Origin: Rhizophagus irregularis
Lineage: Eukaryota > Glomeromycota > Glomeromycetes > Glomerales > Glomeraceae
Direction of reading: 5' to 3'
Assembly (NCBI RefSeq): GCF_026210795.1
Contig: NC_089444.1
Span: 4,855,324 to 4,919,323 of the forward strand
DNA: 64,000 nucleotides
Positions 22,753 to 34,500 of this stretch are shown one piece after another. The notes under the pieces were generated by a model, which worked only from the letters and a program-made list of their open reading frames with translations, was not told where the DNA came from and did no database searches. Numbering within the stretch: the first letter of the stretch is position 1; every line of letters starts with the position of its first letter. The position numbers and the translations under genes were made by a program.

Positions 22753-24043
22753 ATGTTTATTATCACATGCTGATCATTTGCCGATCATAATATATATGAT
22801 ATCACATTAACTTTGAAGCATTATTTCAAACCATAAATGTGTAAAAAAATCACATTAAATTATTTTATTTAATAGTTTAAAGTATTAACAGTTTAATATA
22901 AAAATTTTGTGCTAAAATAAAATGTAATGCTAAAGTTAGCTTTAGGCCAAATTTTTCAATTAATTAATAAATGCCGATCATCTTCTAATTAGATATTGAA
23001 GCTTCAGGCGAAGTCACAGAAGTTTGGGCGAAACTTGAAACTTTTATAAGTTATAGATTAATGTCTTAAATTAATGGCTGAAGTAACACAACATAATTTT
23101 AGGTAATACAAAAGTTATGGCCAAATTAATATTTGTAATTATTAATACTAATAATATTATTACTATTTAATTTAGTACAAAATTTTAAAATGCAATGACT
23201 TCCCCAATATGGATCTGATGGCAATGATTTCACTACCATTTGAATCCTCTCACTGAGACCAATCTAATAGTATATAATTCATTAGAATATGTTCACTGGA
23301 TCTCAAGATTATAAAATTTGAATTTTCATTTTATTTGTTAATTATAAAAATTTACATGTATTAATATAATTTCTGTTAATATTGATCAATTTTACCCTCA
23401 AAATTGTCAAATCAAACATCATTTCAGCTTTATGTATTAACCAGATAGTATTTTTTTTATGTGAAAGATGATTAATAAATGATCGGCAAATGATCGGCAA
23501 TAATGTGACAATATGAGGGATGCTAAGTAGCATATATTTAGTGAGTAAATAATACATTGGTTAAAAATTGCTAGCCCGATATGGGCAAATCTTATATAAA
23601 ATGCTTTATTAAACAACTGCAAGGAAACACTATTTTTTTAGTTGCCGAGGTGGGACACCGTGTTACCAAGGTGCAGTAAAATATGGCGCAGTATTACGCG
23701 CTTCCTGATCCTTTTAAAACTTCAGCAATTACATAATCAGTATCATCTACCAGGATGAAACTCAGAGAGATAGTTTTTACCCGTGCTATTTTTTTTTGCC
23801 TATAGTATCAAAAATTCTAAACATTTTTCGGGCTCTTTCCATTCTTTTTTTATGTTTTTTGTATAGACTAATAGTGGAGTGAAAGTAATGTTGCACAGAC
23901 CCTTACAAATTGTAATATCATGTAATTTACTGATACAGCAAAGATTCTTCACGTGAGATATTACAATACAAGCAAAAAATTAATGACAGACTGAATCACA
24001 TTTCAAATATATCAATACTTTATTTAACGAACAAAAGTTATAT
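22753..24043. other. AT-rich spacer between transposon and CRN gene
   Basis: No gene. TGATCATTTGCCGATCAT near 22768 and GATCGGCAAATGATCGGC near 23480 form an inverted pair and may bound a roughly 740-bp relic. The last 50 bp before 24044 would hold the 3' end of the CRN transcript. Confidence 0.4.
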
Positions 24044-26258
24044 CTAATTATTCTTGTGAAACATTCCGCAGTCATAAATCGTAACTATTCTTTCTTGGTA
24101 ATCATGAGTTTGTGATTGAATTACAAACCTAGTACATTCATCATTATGCTCAACACTAATTAAAACGATGTCATGAGTATCATAAGGAATATTCAGATCG
24201 TCGTGACTATTTGGAAGAAAATTAACAATACATATCTCCATATGGAAATAATCAGAATATACCCAAGCATGCTCAAACGCTTCTTTGAACTTCTTCTCCG
24301 ATGTTACACCACATTTGAGTGAGTAGGCAGTTAAATTTTGATCACCATCAGTTATCATTAGGTAACTACCACCAGATTTTAACTCCATCAAGCACATCAT
24401 TTCCGGTTTCGGTAATAAACCATTAAAGATACTAAAAAGTGATGCTTGCATAGCCCTTTCTCTTGGACCATGTTTATTTTTAGCCCTTTTATCAGTAATT
24501 GTGCGAGGATCAATTAACTTTAGTCCAAGTTCTAATAAATCAACGGGATCACTTGGTACTTCGTCTCTGGATAGTCTTTTTGATGATGTAGGAAAAGTGG
24601 CATTAATACAAACACGTAATATAATACAGCTTGTAAACCCAACTTTATTTATGTCCATAATGTAAAGAATTCCGATGTCCAATAACTTATTATCTATATC
24701 ATCGAGTTTCGTTAAATCACCTAATTCCATGCTCCAATGATCTTTCTGATAATCTGTGAGTTCGCGAAGATATTCCTTTTCATTGTCATCCATTTCTTCT
24801 ATTTCATCTTTCAACTTAGTATGAGTCACATTCATGTACCTTTCAAGGTTTCCTTGCAAAACTCTTGTCCACTTATCAAGGGTTGGCCGAAAATCATAAA
24901 AAAGCTTCAATAAAATCATGAAAGATGCCGGGTGTCCACAAGATTCTTCTATAATCTTGGTTCTCAAATCAAGTAAAACACCATTTTTATCTAAGTTTGA
25001 TTGATATAGATTGAAGAGCTCGCCCATCTCTTGAATGCTGAACATTGGCATTTGTTTGAATAAGGCCTTGTTGAAAGGCGAAATAAGTTTGTCACTGTCA
25101 CTTTTCTTCAAATCCACAAGCTTAAAGGTGCCCACAGCAACATAATGTATATTCATCGCATTTGAAATTTCTCGGAAGAAATCTTTAGCCACCTCACAAA
25201 GCTCTGGGTTTGTGAAGATATATTGGAATTCGTCGATAAGGATGTATAAAGGATCCTTTAGATTGTAGATATGTGCAAAAGTTTTTGTTTCATCAAGCGT
25301 TTCCTTAAAGAGCATAAATGACATGTAATCGTAAAACCCTGTTCGCACGTTGGTTAATATGGATCCTTTTACACCTGCCATCGTGAGATGCGCAAAATCT
25401 AGGCTTTTACCAATAAATGACGTCCTGAGATGGAACAGAAAAGTTGACTTTCCGCTTTGATAAGGACCATGAATAACAAACGATTGTCCATTCAATAAAA
25501 TAGATTCCACTTCTTGAAAGAAATTTCTAGAAATCATCAATGAACCCGAAAGTGGTTGTAATGGCCCATCTGTCGTTATGATATTATTCTCTCGTGGTTT
25601 TTTCCTAGCTAATAAAAACGGAAATGATAAAGTTAAGAAATAAATAAGACAATCAGTATAGGTTTAAAGTATTAACAATTGTATAGCAAAGCAAAAATGA
25701 AACACGGTTATAAAAATCAAGCCAGATTACGCGTTCGCTCGCGTTGACTAATTTATTACGGCTCACTTACCACTGGGTTGCTCTACGATAACGCGAATGT
25801 GTTTTTTGGGCGGTTCGACGATAAGAAGCAGGAAAGAAAAGCACAAGAATAAGTACGTATTCGGTATTATTGGCGAATATGACGCGCAAAAAAAGAAGGA
25901 AAAAAAAATGGTATGACTCACCAGTAACGGGAACGTCAACAATAACTCGAATATTATTTCCTACAACGTTTTGAAATGTATTTCTAACCGTATCGGCTGG
26001 ATCTTCTAATTTTTCGTTTAAGTAGGATTCAATAGCAGTTTCTTTGTTCCTAAGTATATTCGAAGCAACATTGGTTCTCCATAGAATTAGTTCGTCGGCA
26101 TCAGCATTAACAAAATAATTTGGCTTCCCCTCCTTGATAACTTTTTTAAGGTCGTCAAGATCGTTACCCAATCCTATAGTAATTTTGAAAATAGAACGAT
26201 TTTCACGAACGATACACCAAAGATTAATAAGCGTTCCAGTTGGTACAATATTAGACAT
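24044..26258 (-). CDS. Crinkler (CRN)-type protein: CRN header, P-loop NTPase, PD-(D/E)xK-like nuclease
   Basis: Two exons give an open frame: 25771-26258 and 24044-25604, 682 residues, with intron 25605-25770. The N-terminus (about 1-113) matches the Crinkler header: a beta-rich start around LINLWCIVRENRSIFKITI, then DLDDLKKVIKEGKPNYF and DADELILWRTNV. Residues 114-163 look unlike protein. A GTGAGT at 25916-25921 could start an extra intron ending near 25780, leaving a microexon. The second exon has KKPRENN, then Walker A GPYQSGKST (about 209-217), Walker B ILIDEFQ (Asp-Glu about 287-288), helical NTPase regions and, near 570, MELKSGGSY, a likely nuclease E-x-K core. CRN proteins of this NTPase-nuclease type enter host nuclei in pathogens and symbionts; here that is inference. 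No signal peptide is evident. It is the only clearly intact host-type gene in the left 40 kb. Confidence 0.85.
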
Positions 26259-27690
26259 ATTGTATCACGAAGAATGGATAAATGGGGAAGAAATTTCTTT
26301 TTCGTAAATCTGGGAGAGTTTGATATAAATAAGGGGTAAGGTCGCACAGATTAATTATTTCAAAGTCACATGATTCCGATTGTTACGTTTTTTTTTTACA
26401 AAGAAACCTGAAACTTTATTGATTATTTTATAGAAAAATGCTAGAGAAGCAAATGAAATGTATGATGCTATCAAAGAGAGGGAGTACGCGGATCCTAGGC
26501 CATTTAATGCGAGTCCCAGCATCAAGTTATTTCTTTGCTCTCTCACGTTTACGAAAAATATCTATAGCTAATTTGTTTCTATTGCTAATATTTCTAATTA
26601 CAAGATTCTCATCCCTATACTCTTTTTCTACACTAGATTTTCGAAATAAATTATTCCACCCATGTCTACAGGATTTTTGTCTATCTTTATCTCTCCCAAA
26701 CACGCAGATTATGTAAAATAATATTCCCCGTAATGAAACTTCTCAGAGATTAAGTAATTCGGGAGATTAACAACTAAAAAAAATATTTCCAATTCATACT
26801 TATCAGTTATTATTATTATTAATTTTGCGCAACATTACATTTCGCCTTGAAATTTATTACTTAATGCATTACAAAGGTAATTCGATTTTTTTATTGCCAG
26901 TACGATACTGCGCCAAATTTTGTTGAAGCGTGATGTTAAGGCATGTGATGAGATTCATGTGAGTAATTTCACTGTGCCTATTGTACGCGTGATGATTTTC
27001 AAAGATTTTCTTGGCAAAGATCAAAACGCCGATATATAACAAGAAGAGTAATACGTCCGTTTTATTTTGGAACATCTATAGAGGCGGGAAAATTGATTAA
27101 CATTGTGATGACATGTTTCAAGAAGCTAGCTGAGCAATAAACTAACTTACTTTATTATGACTTCAGTTTGTGGAAAATGCAAGTTTGTTTAATTGTTAAT
27201 ATCAATGATTTTAATAATGGTAAGCTTGATTGATTTGAATTTTTTTTTTTTGCTTGATTTTTATTTTACTTGCATGAGGCAGATAAAAGGATTCACTAGC
27301 CAAGACATCAACTTTTTATACAATTTGATCAATCTTGGAATATGCTTTTGGGGAAAATTATGTTAATATGAATACATCATGAAATCTGATCAACAGCTTC
27401 TCCTTAATTTAACAATAAAGAATTTAACATTATCCATAATCCGTATGTAAAGATCATTAAGGGGCTATACATAATTTTGAGAATGTGTGAGAAAGTTTGA
27501 GAACAAATAATTATTTTGCACAATTACTTGTTCCTGTGATACATGTAATGATTATTATAATATTACTGCATATTTATTATTAAGCTACAATAAATTTGAT
27601 CAAAAAAATAATAGTAAACATTTTGCTGCACACAATCTCATTGCTCATTCTATGTGAAAAAATTATAAAATGTCTGGTAAATTTGCACTA
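26259..27690. other. Spacer with isolated exon-like piece and short open frames
   Basis: Mostly AT-rich. Besides the exon-like piece at 26434-26536, a 68-codon minus-strand frame (26869-27075) has a hydrophobic start (VLLFLLYIGVLIF) and then reads plausibly, but has no recognisable family. A poly-T tract lies near 27240. No other gene is visible. Confidence 0.4.
26434..26536 (+). pseudogene. Orphan exon-like fragment, unknown
   Basis: A TTTTATAG acceptor is followed by codons reading NAREANEMYDAIKEREYAD and PRPFNASPSIK, a composition typical of real protein and unlike the surrounding AT-rich frames. No clean donor or partner exon was found. It could be a broken piece of a host gene moved here, or chance. 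Confidence 0.3.
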
Positions 27691-28568
27691 TCTTTACAGA
27701 AACCTTCAATTTTCCTAAATATGTTTGATATATCACCGATAGATAGCATTTATGAATATAGCATATTACCATGTATGCAATATTGCTAAGATATAGTCTA
27801 TATACAAGCAAAATATATTGATAATATGTTCTTTATATGCCAAAATTCATATTAAAAACAAAATATAACCAATACATATCTAAGATACATTCAAAATATG
27901 TTTGTCATATGCCAAAATTCATATTAAAAGCAAAATATAAGTAATGTATAACCAACATATAATTGTAATATGTTGGATATATTCCAAAAATGCATATTAA
28001 AATAAATAAGGTTAACATATTATTAAGATATATTGATAATATGTTCTTTATATGCCAAAATTCATATTAAAAACAAAATATGACCAACGTATATCTAAAA
28101 TACATTTGAGATATGTTCTTTATATACTGAAATTCATATTGTAAATAATGTATGAGTAACATACAATTGTAATGTGTTTGATATATTCCAAAAATACATA
28201 TTAAATTTACTCTTAAATTTATATGCTTTAAATTTATATGTTAAAATCTATTCTAGCATCCTTCCAGCTTCAGTAACAATACAAATGATTACAACTTTTT
28301 TTCGCTTTGACTTTTAATTAATAGAAAATTTTGATTAACAAAGAAAAAAATTTTTTTTTTGTTTTAAAAGTAATAAAAAGAATTAAGCAAAAATCAATAA
28401 CCCAAGTGAAAAACTAAAAGGAAAATTGTTTTATAAAGGATAAATAAATTTACATTTTTGGAATGAAAGAAAATGAGGACAATGTTAATCACAATTCTCG
28501 GATTGGTAATGATTCAACTAAATAGAACTCATAATAAATTAGCTGAAAATCAACTACTGATTTTGGAG

Positions 28569-28757
28569 AGCGTCTAAAGCTATATTTGATCACATGATAT
28601 TGCTATATTCATCACGCCCTCCAGTTTTTCATTTTTACTATATTGTATATCCCGGAGACTTGAATTTTTTCGAGAGTTGAAAAATTATTTGTCACATATT
28701 TATTTATCATGCCTGCACTATTAAAAATCACGTGATCAAACACAGCTTTAGACGCTT
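28569..28757. mobile_element. 189-bp MITE with roughly 28-bp TIRs
   Basis: AGCGTCTAAAGCT, then TTTGATCAC and RTGAT, is mirrored at the right end (CACGTGATCAAACACAGCTT followed by TAGACGCT). There is no coding capacity and no clear target duplication. Confidence 0.7.
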
Positions 28758-29079
28758 CCTGGTTTTGGCTAAAATTCAAATATTAGTCAGCTATTAATAC
28801 TTCATGAAAATTAAACAAACCATTGCTAAACTTTGACTATTTCAACGTATAAAATGTTGTTAACCATAGCTTGTAATACTAAGATAATCAGTGATTTATA
28901 GCTTAACTGCAGTGCAATTCAACTGATTAAAGTTTAAGCTTTTATAGTTTAAGCTTAAACTTTTTTTTCTTTCCTTTCGTAATTTCCCCTTCCTCTTGTA
29001 ATTTTCGTAATTTCTCTTTCCCTTTCTCTCACTCTTACCTATCCCTTTTCATTCTTTTCCTTTCCTTCCTTATTTTTCT

Positions 29080-29900
29080 TTTCAAGTTAGGTTTCTTGGT
29101 TTTTGGACACAGACTTACAGTTGGTTATAATAATAATCTATTTATTTACTTCATCTTTAAAAAACAACTTCTAATTTCTTTTTTTTAGACAACTGGACGT
29201 GTGAGAAATTTGAAGTGACATAACCATTGGTAAATTACTAAAAAGCAACGATCATATTAACAAAATGTTAAAAGGTATATCATAAATTATGTTCTTTTTG
29301 GTTTTTATGTGACAAAACATTAATTAACGTTTTGTGTTTTGTATTTTGTAGTTTAGACAGCTTTTCATTAACTTTGACGGATGGTGAGTGATATTTTTTC
29401 TAATGTTGTTTTTAACAAAACATTACTGTTATTTTCATTCTTTTCTTTTTTTGAGCAATATATCCAAGCACTGTATGTTCAAATTAACCACAACTTCAAT
29501 GCAAAATCAGGGCATGGGATTTTGATAAGATATTTTTAAATTTCATCATTCCACCTTTTAAAGGATTGTTATTAATTTCTATTTTTTTCTTTTTTTTTAG
29601 GCGGTTTAGCTCTTTGGCTTTTTGGACGTGTGGAATTTGGTAGGAACATTCTTTTTTTTAGATAATACTTTCAGGACGCGTAAAATTTTAATTTTTGTTT
29701 TAATTTTTTATTATTATCTTAATAGGTAAAGTTTTAGAATATTAACTTTTTTTTATTTTTAACAATTTTACTTACAGTCCATTTCTTAATTCTTTTTTTA
29801 GGTGTATCTTTCAGTCTCTGGAGTCTAGACGTTAGTAAAATTTTTAATAATTTTTATTGAACGAAACAGCTACTAATGTTACATTTTTTTTTGTAGATAG
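29080..29900 (+). repeat. Microexon-like repeat units with splice signals, first block
   Basis: Several short segments start after TTTTTTTAG and end before GTGAGT, GTAGG or GTAAG. They share a theme such as TTTGGCTTTTTGGACGTGTG (about 29614-29633), also seen as AACTGGACGTGTGAGAAATT near 29192 and GAGTATTTGGACGTGTGAGA near 37480. None encodes a sustained frame. Confidence 0.45.
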
Positions 29901-29904
29901 CTGG

Positions 29905-30027
29905 TGTAGTGCCAGAACTCACCATAACATATAATTAACCACAAAAGTGGTAGGCAACTCAAAAGTTTGTAGTGCCAGAACTCACCATAACATATAATTA
30001 ACCACAAAAGTGGTAGGCAACTCAAAA
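29905..30027. repeat. 63-bp tandem duplication
   Basis: Two head-to-tail copies beginning TGTAGTGCCAGAACTCACCA and running to GGCAACTCAAAA, essentially identical. The next kilobase (to about 31190) is CCGAAC-rich and looks like the same decayed, non-coding repeat. Confidence 0.9.
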
Positions 30028-30699
30028 CCGAACTAATGAAAAAGTAACAATCACGTGTCCTTAAACAATAATAACAATTACACCAACAGGATAATCGTTT
30101 AGCCGGATGATCGACAAGAAGTACCAGACCCGACGATCAATCAAGGAACTAATGATCGGCATGCAAATCATCTGATCTGATGATCAAGTGACCAGGTAGT
30201 GACACCAAGAAGATCATTTAACCGAATAGTAGCACAGCCAAGGAGTAGGAGTCATGTGAAATATTTAGTGTAGCATAAATAGTTGTAACTTAGAAACACC
30301 AATAATATTTTAGTATCACATAGAAATCGGTGAAACCCCAATTTGTATAAAATAACCCAATTTTCCTCTTGATTTTGAGCAGAGACTTTTTCTGAACTTT
30401 AAAAATTTAGAATTTTAGTCTCAATAGTTACCGAACAGAGACTTTTCTCAACGGAATTCCCAGAGAGTTTCCCGAAAAGAAACTCAGTCTCAAGGATAAC
30501 AAACCAAACACTTTATGAATTTTTTTTTTTAAAAATAATAAAGTCCAAACTTTTTGTCTCATAAAATTCAAATGTGTGAAGAAAATATGCACCGAACTTT
30601 GTAACCATATTAACGCATGTAACTTACCGAACAATAAATATATTAACCGAACTTATAAAGATGAACTATGTCTATGACATAAATTAAATGAACTTAATG

Positions 30700-30913
30700 C
30701 AATATCGAACCATAACAAACGTCTTACAAACTTATATTGATACCAAACAATAACATTACTAACGAACGTATAGTTATAAAATGATAAAACCGAACTTGTG
30801 CAATATCGAACTATAACAAATGTCTTACAAACTTATATTGATACCAAACAATAACATTACTAACGAACGTATAGTTATAAAATAATAAAACCGAACTTGT
30901 GCAATATCGAACC
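30700..30913. repeat. 101-bp tandem repeat
   Basis: Unit begins CAATATCGAACCATAACAAA. There are two nearly full copies and the start of a third, with few substitutions. Confidence 0.88.
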
Positions 30914-31800
30914 TAAAAGTCTAGCTATTACAAACCGAACTTTGACATTAAATCTATAACATTAATATATCTATTGAACCATAATTAAACTAATGCCAAC
31001 ATTGAATCCTTAGTTAATGCGGAGCTATGCTCGAACACTTGTAGCTATAATATCGCATTAACCAAAACCACTAAACCAAGCACTTACTTAATCATTTGTT
31101 ATCATGTTAGCGAACTCTACTAACTTTACCCTTGTGACCAAGATGGTGGCAGCATCTTGCCGTGGTGAACCGCCTGTCACACTGGTTTTTTAAGTGCTTG
31201 GGAAAGTAGAAGATCCGGTAAGTTTTTTACTTTTATTTTGAACTAATTCTTTTGAATTAAATGACCACTAACATTTCATACACTATTTTTTTTAGATGAC
31301 CAGTTTTTGAGTATTTGAACACGTAAGATTTTGGTAGGAGGAATAAATTTTTGACGATACATAACTTTATGGCATATTACTATTAATCACTGTTATTATA
31401 TTTTGGCATGTAATTATTATATAATTTACATAATTTTGCAATATTATTTACATATATTAGATATATAATAGTTATTAAAAGAGTAATCATGTATTTTTAA
31501 TATATGGGTATCATATAAAAATAATATACTAATTATACTTTTAATATATGTTTGATATATGGTTGTCATATGAATTTCTAATTATATTTCTAATATATGC
31601 TTGATATGTGATTGCCATATAATATATAAATCCGAAACATATTTTTGATATATGATTGTCAGATTTTTCATGTAATATTTTCTACATATTGTAAGCATAT
31701 ATAGTTAGAATGAAAATAACAGAAATACTAAAGTGATGTGTCTGTTATATTGTAAAGATATTGTAAACATATTTAGAAAAATTGAAGGTTTCTGTAAAGA

Positions 31801-32259
31801 TTGCTTTATTGATCAAATTACTTGAGAATATTCATATCGCTTATAAATTTCTTTCACTACCTTCTTACACCTTTTGCAATACAGATGTGAATGATAATTG
31901 CATTCCTCACAAATCTTACATCTATACTTTCATCTCCTAAATATATGCCATTTTTCAAAGTGGTTTTACCCTCTCTTGATCTGTCAATCTGCAGAAGATG
32001 ACTTATCATAATAGCTTTTTCCAATAGCATATCCTATTAGTTTTCTTTTTTCAAATGTATATAAGAAAAAAAATAATAAAGTCAAAAAATTTAATTAATA
32101 AAGCTGAAATATGTATCATGCCAGATAATTGTGAAGACTTTTCTCACTTAATACAGGTCGAAGGAGCACCATTGTCCAAAATTTAAAAAATGCAAATTCC
32201 CTATTTTTCTGGAAAATGATGGGAAATTGTGAAAAATGCTGCATTACACTAAGCAATTT
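31801..32259. other. Spacer, nothing identified
   Basis: AT-rich, stop-dense in all frames, with no repeat that I can align. Confidence 0.3.
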
Positions 32260-32505
32260 TTTGGAATAGCATTGTTATAACATTGTCTAATTTAGCAAAT
32301 TTTATGAAAATTTGGGAAATGCTACATTACACCTCAAATGTAACATTTTGTAATATTTCACAACATTGTTAATTAAATCAAATTTTGCTTTTTTGTTGTT
32401 AAATGATGCATTTTTATGAAAATTCTGTATTTTGCCATCAATGTAATATTATTGTAACAACATTTCATAACATTGTTATTTTTTTTTTATTTTTTTTTTG
32501 TTTTA
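32260..32505. repeat. AT-rich tandem repeat, left part
   Basis: Words TGTAATATTATTGTAACAAC and TTTATGAAAATT match those of 33998-34500. The array seems split by the block between them. Confidence 0.55.
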
Positions 32506-33042
32506 GGAGATATCAGCATAGCCGGCTCACCAAAGCTACGTGGAAGCAGCATTACAACACCAGTTGCAGTAATACACTCCTACTGTTAAGTAACAGATAA
32601 TCAAGCAACCTACTCTAATTATTTAGAAGTAACCGGATGTTCATCCCCCCTACCCCCTATATACCACACTAAGAAGACGACCCAAGTTTATACTCACACA
32701 AGGATGGGTTGTAGTGTAGCAGGATTTCTGACACAGTTATGCTACCTACTAGCGCCTGTCAGAAGTGAGCAACCACCCACATACAGCAGATATAATGGAG
32801 CAGACATCTAGAAGTCCTTCCATGATGGTTAGCTTAGAGGTACTGCAATACTAAGATTACTAATATGGTCTCACTCAAAACCCACTACAGGCCGTGATTA
32901 CCAGCCCACCGTAGTTGTAAATCTTCCGGTAGTATAGCAGTGACTACCAGGACAGTAAGCTACTAAGGGTACTAGGATCACCCCTTTATTATAAGTAACC
33001 AACCCAGTTACCCAGGAATCACCCACAAGTACGTCAAATTCA

Positions 33043-33061
33043 CTGAGGAATCGAACCTCAG
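33043..33061 (-). promoter_or_regulatory. tRNA T-arm-like / pol III box B match
   Basis: On minus the sequence reads CTGAGGTTCGATTCCTCAG. This has a perfect box B (GGTTCGATTCC) and can form a 5-bp stem with the 7-base loop TTCGATT, as in a tRNA T-arm. A box A-like TAGGCTCACAGG lies upstream on the same strand (about 33310-33325) once the intervening MITE is removed. No complete tRNA cloverleaf could be folded, so a tRNA-derived SINE or chance is more likely than a tRNA gene. Confidence 0.35.
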
Positions 33062-33069
33062 CTTAGAAC

Positions 33070-33290
33070 AGGACCCCGAAAAATACATAAAAAGGTCACA
33101 TTTGAGTTTGCTTAAAAAGAACCTAAATTTTCATGAAAATCTTGCCTTTTTTAGATAGTGCTGGCCTAAATTTTATTGTCCGTTTTGTTACTGACCAGCA
33201 TTATTATAATTCCGGCCCTAAAAAGTTGCTTATTTTAGGCCAAAATCTTGCTGATCATTTATGACCTCCATATGTATTTTTCGGGATCCT
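33070..33290. mobile_element. 221-bp MITE, AGGACCCCG ends, 8-bp TSD CTTAGAAC
   Basis: The left end AGGACCCCGAAAAATACATA matches the inverted right end ending TGTATTTTTCGGGATCCT with one mismatch. CTTAGAAC occurs at 33062-33069 and 33291-33298. The interior has GGCC/AATTTT-rich sequence and no frame. Confidence 0.92.
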
Positions 33291-33736
33291 CTTAGAACCT
33301 TATATACCTGTGAGCCTACGAACATCTCCAATCAGCCTAAACCTATTAGAAGGTAAACTACTGTTAAGATATTGCACTTGAGACTTTACTATCTATGAGG
33401 ACCATCTAGCGTAGTAAACCCTTACAGTAAAGTTTACTATACTCTTAGTGGTATTGTAGAGTGACTACTAAGACAAGAACTCACCCAGATGGTATGTAAG
33501 CAGTGACCATCCAAACAGGACAATAGGCTTCCCAATGAACTCATAAGGAATGCTAAGAGGACGCCATGACCTTTTGTTAAAATAATATGCCACCGACTGG
33601 TACATACTAATTCACTATGATGCAATCCAGCCTATACTAATCTCCGTACCTTTACACTATTGGTAGTAGTATCTGCAGTAAAATTCTTTTAATTTCCGTA
33701 ATCGGTGAAATCACCTTACCATATTTAGGCTTCATG

Positions 33737-33949
33737 AGAATCCCGAAAAATACATAAAAGGGTCAGGTCAGAGTTTGCGTATAATGAGTCAAAAAAATCA
33801 TATAGATCATTCCTTTTATGGATAATCCCAGCCAAAATAATATTTCCTAATTTAGATAATGGCTGAAATTATCGTAATTCCGGTCCTTAAAGAATGCGTA
33901 TTTTGGACCACTTCTGGACCTAACCTCTACATATATATTTTGGGGTCCT
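33737..33949. mobile_element. 213-bp MITE of the same family, 8-bp TSD GCTTCATG
   Basis: Starts AGAATCCCGAAAAATACATA and ends ATATATTTTGGGGTCCT. GCTTCATG flanks at 33729-33736 and 33950-33957. Internal sequence aligns loosely with the copy at 33070-33290 (AAAAAGGTCA, AATTCCGG, TTTTGG words). Confidence 0.9.
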
Positions 33950-33997
33950 GCTTCATGAGAGGACTCACGGGCTAACCAATGAACCAAGGGTGATCAA

Positions 33998-34500
33998 TCC
34001 ATAATATTGTTATAATATTGTCAATTAAAATCTAATTTTGCTTTTTTTTTGTCAAATATTCTGATTTTCTGCCAAATGGTGCATTTTTATGAAAATTTCG
34101 CATTTTGCTACCAATGTAATATCATTGTAATAACATTTCATAATATTGTTATAACATTGTCAATTTAAAAATCAAATTTTGCTTTTTTTTTGTCAAATAT
34201 TCTGATTTTCTGCCAAATGGTGCATTTTTTATGAAAATTTTGCATTTGCCACCAATATAATATCATTGTAACAACATTTTATAACATTGTTATAATATTG
34301 TCAATTAAAAATTAAATTTTGCTTTTTTTTATTTCATAAAATTACTATAACATTATCAATTAAAATCAAATTTTACTTTTTTTTTATCAAATATTCCGAT
34401 TTCTGGCAAATAATGTATTTTTATGAAAATTCCATATTTTTTTATCAAATGTTACATTTTTTAACAAATTTCATATTTTTTTGGTCAAATGTTACATTTT
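33998..34500. repeat. AT-rich tandem repeat, about 125-bp period
   Basis: At least three copies of a unit containing AATATTCTGATTTTCTGCCA, AATGGTGCATTTTTATGAAA and ATAACATTGTTATAA, with decay toward the right. Confidence 0.8.

Larger units (their letters stand above)
27691..31800. mobile_element. 4.1-kb element bounded by a 33-bp inverted repeat, no transposase seen
   Basis: TCTTTACAGAAACCTTCAAT and the following bases to TAAATATGTTT (27691-27725) are mirrored at 31765-31800 with one mismatch. Both ends continue inward into arrays of ATATGTT/CATATTA words (27780-28230 and 31380-31760). No target duplication could be confirmed. The interior holds a smaller inverted-repeat element, microexon-like units and two tandem repeats but no transposase, so it would be non-autonomous. 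Confidence 0.55.
32506..33997. other. Less AT-rich inserted block, non-coding
   Basis: About 1.5 kb clearly richer in G and C than its surroundings, dense in CTACTA, ACTACC and TAGTAG words. No sustained frame exists on either strand. It interrupts an AT-rich tandem array and itself contains two MITEs. It could be a retroelement relic, a SINE-like unit or transferred DNA; a perfect RNA polymerase III box B lies inside it. Confidence 0.5.

Noticed and set aside
22753-23700. A defined MITE bounded by GATCATTTGCCGATC words
   Set aside because: The inverted words exist, but no consistent termini or target duplication could be placed.
29905-31190. LTR retrotransposon with a TG...CA terminal repeat
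   Set aside because: The repeated 63-bp piece is tandem and short, no second long terminal copy or gag-pol frame was found.
33043-33061. A complete tRNA gene
   Set aside because: Only the T-arm/box B part fits; acceptor, D and anticodon arms could not be paired, so it is listed only as a box B-like site.
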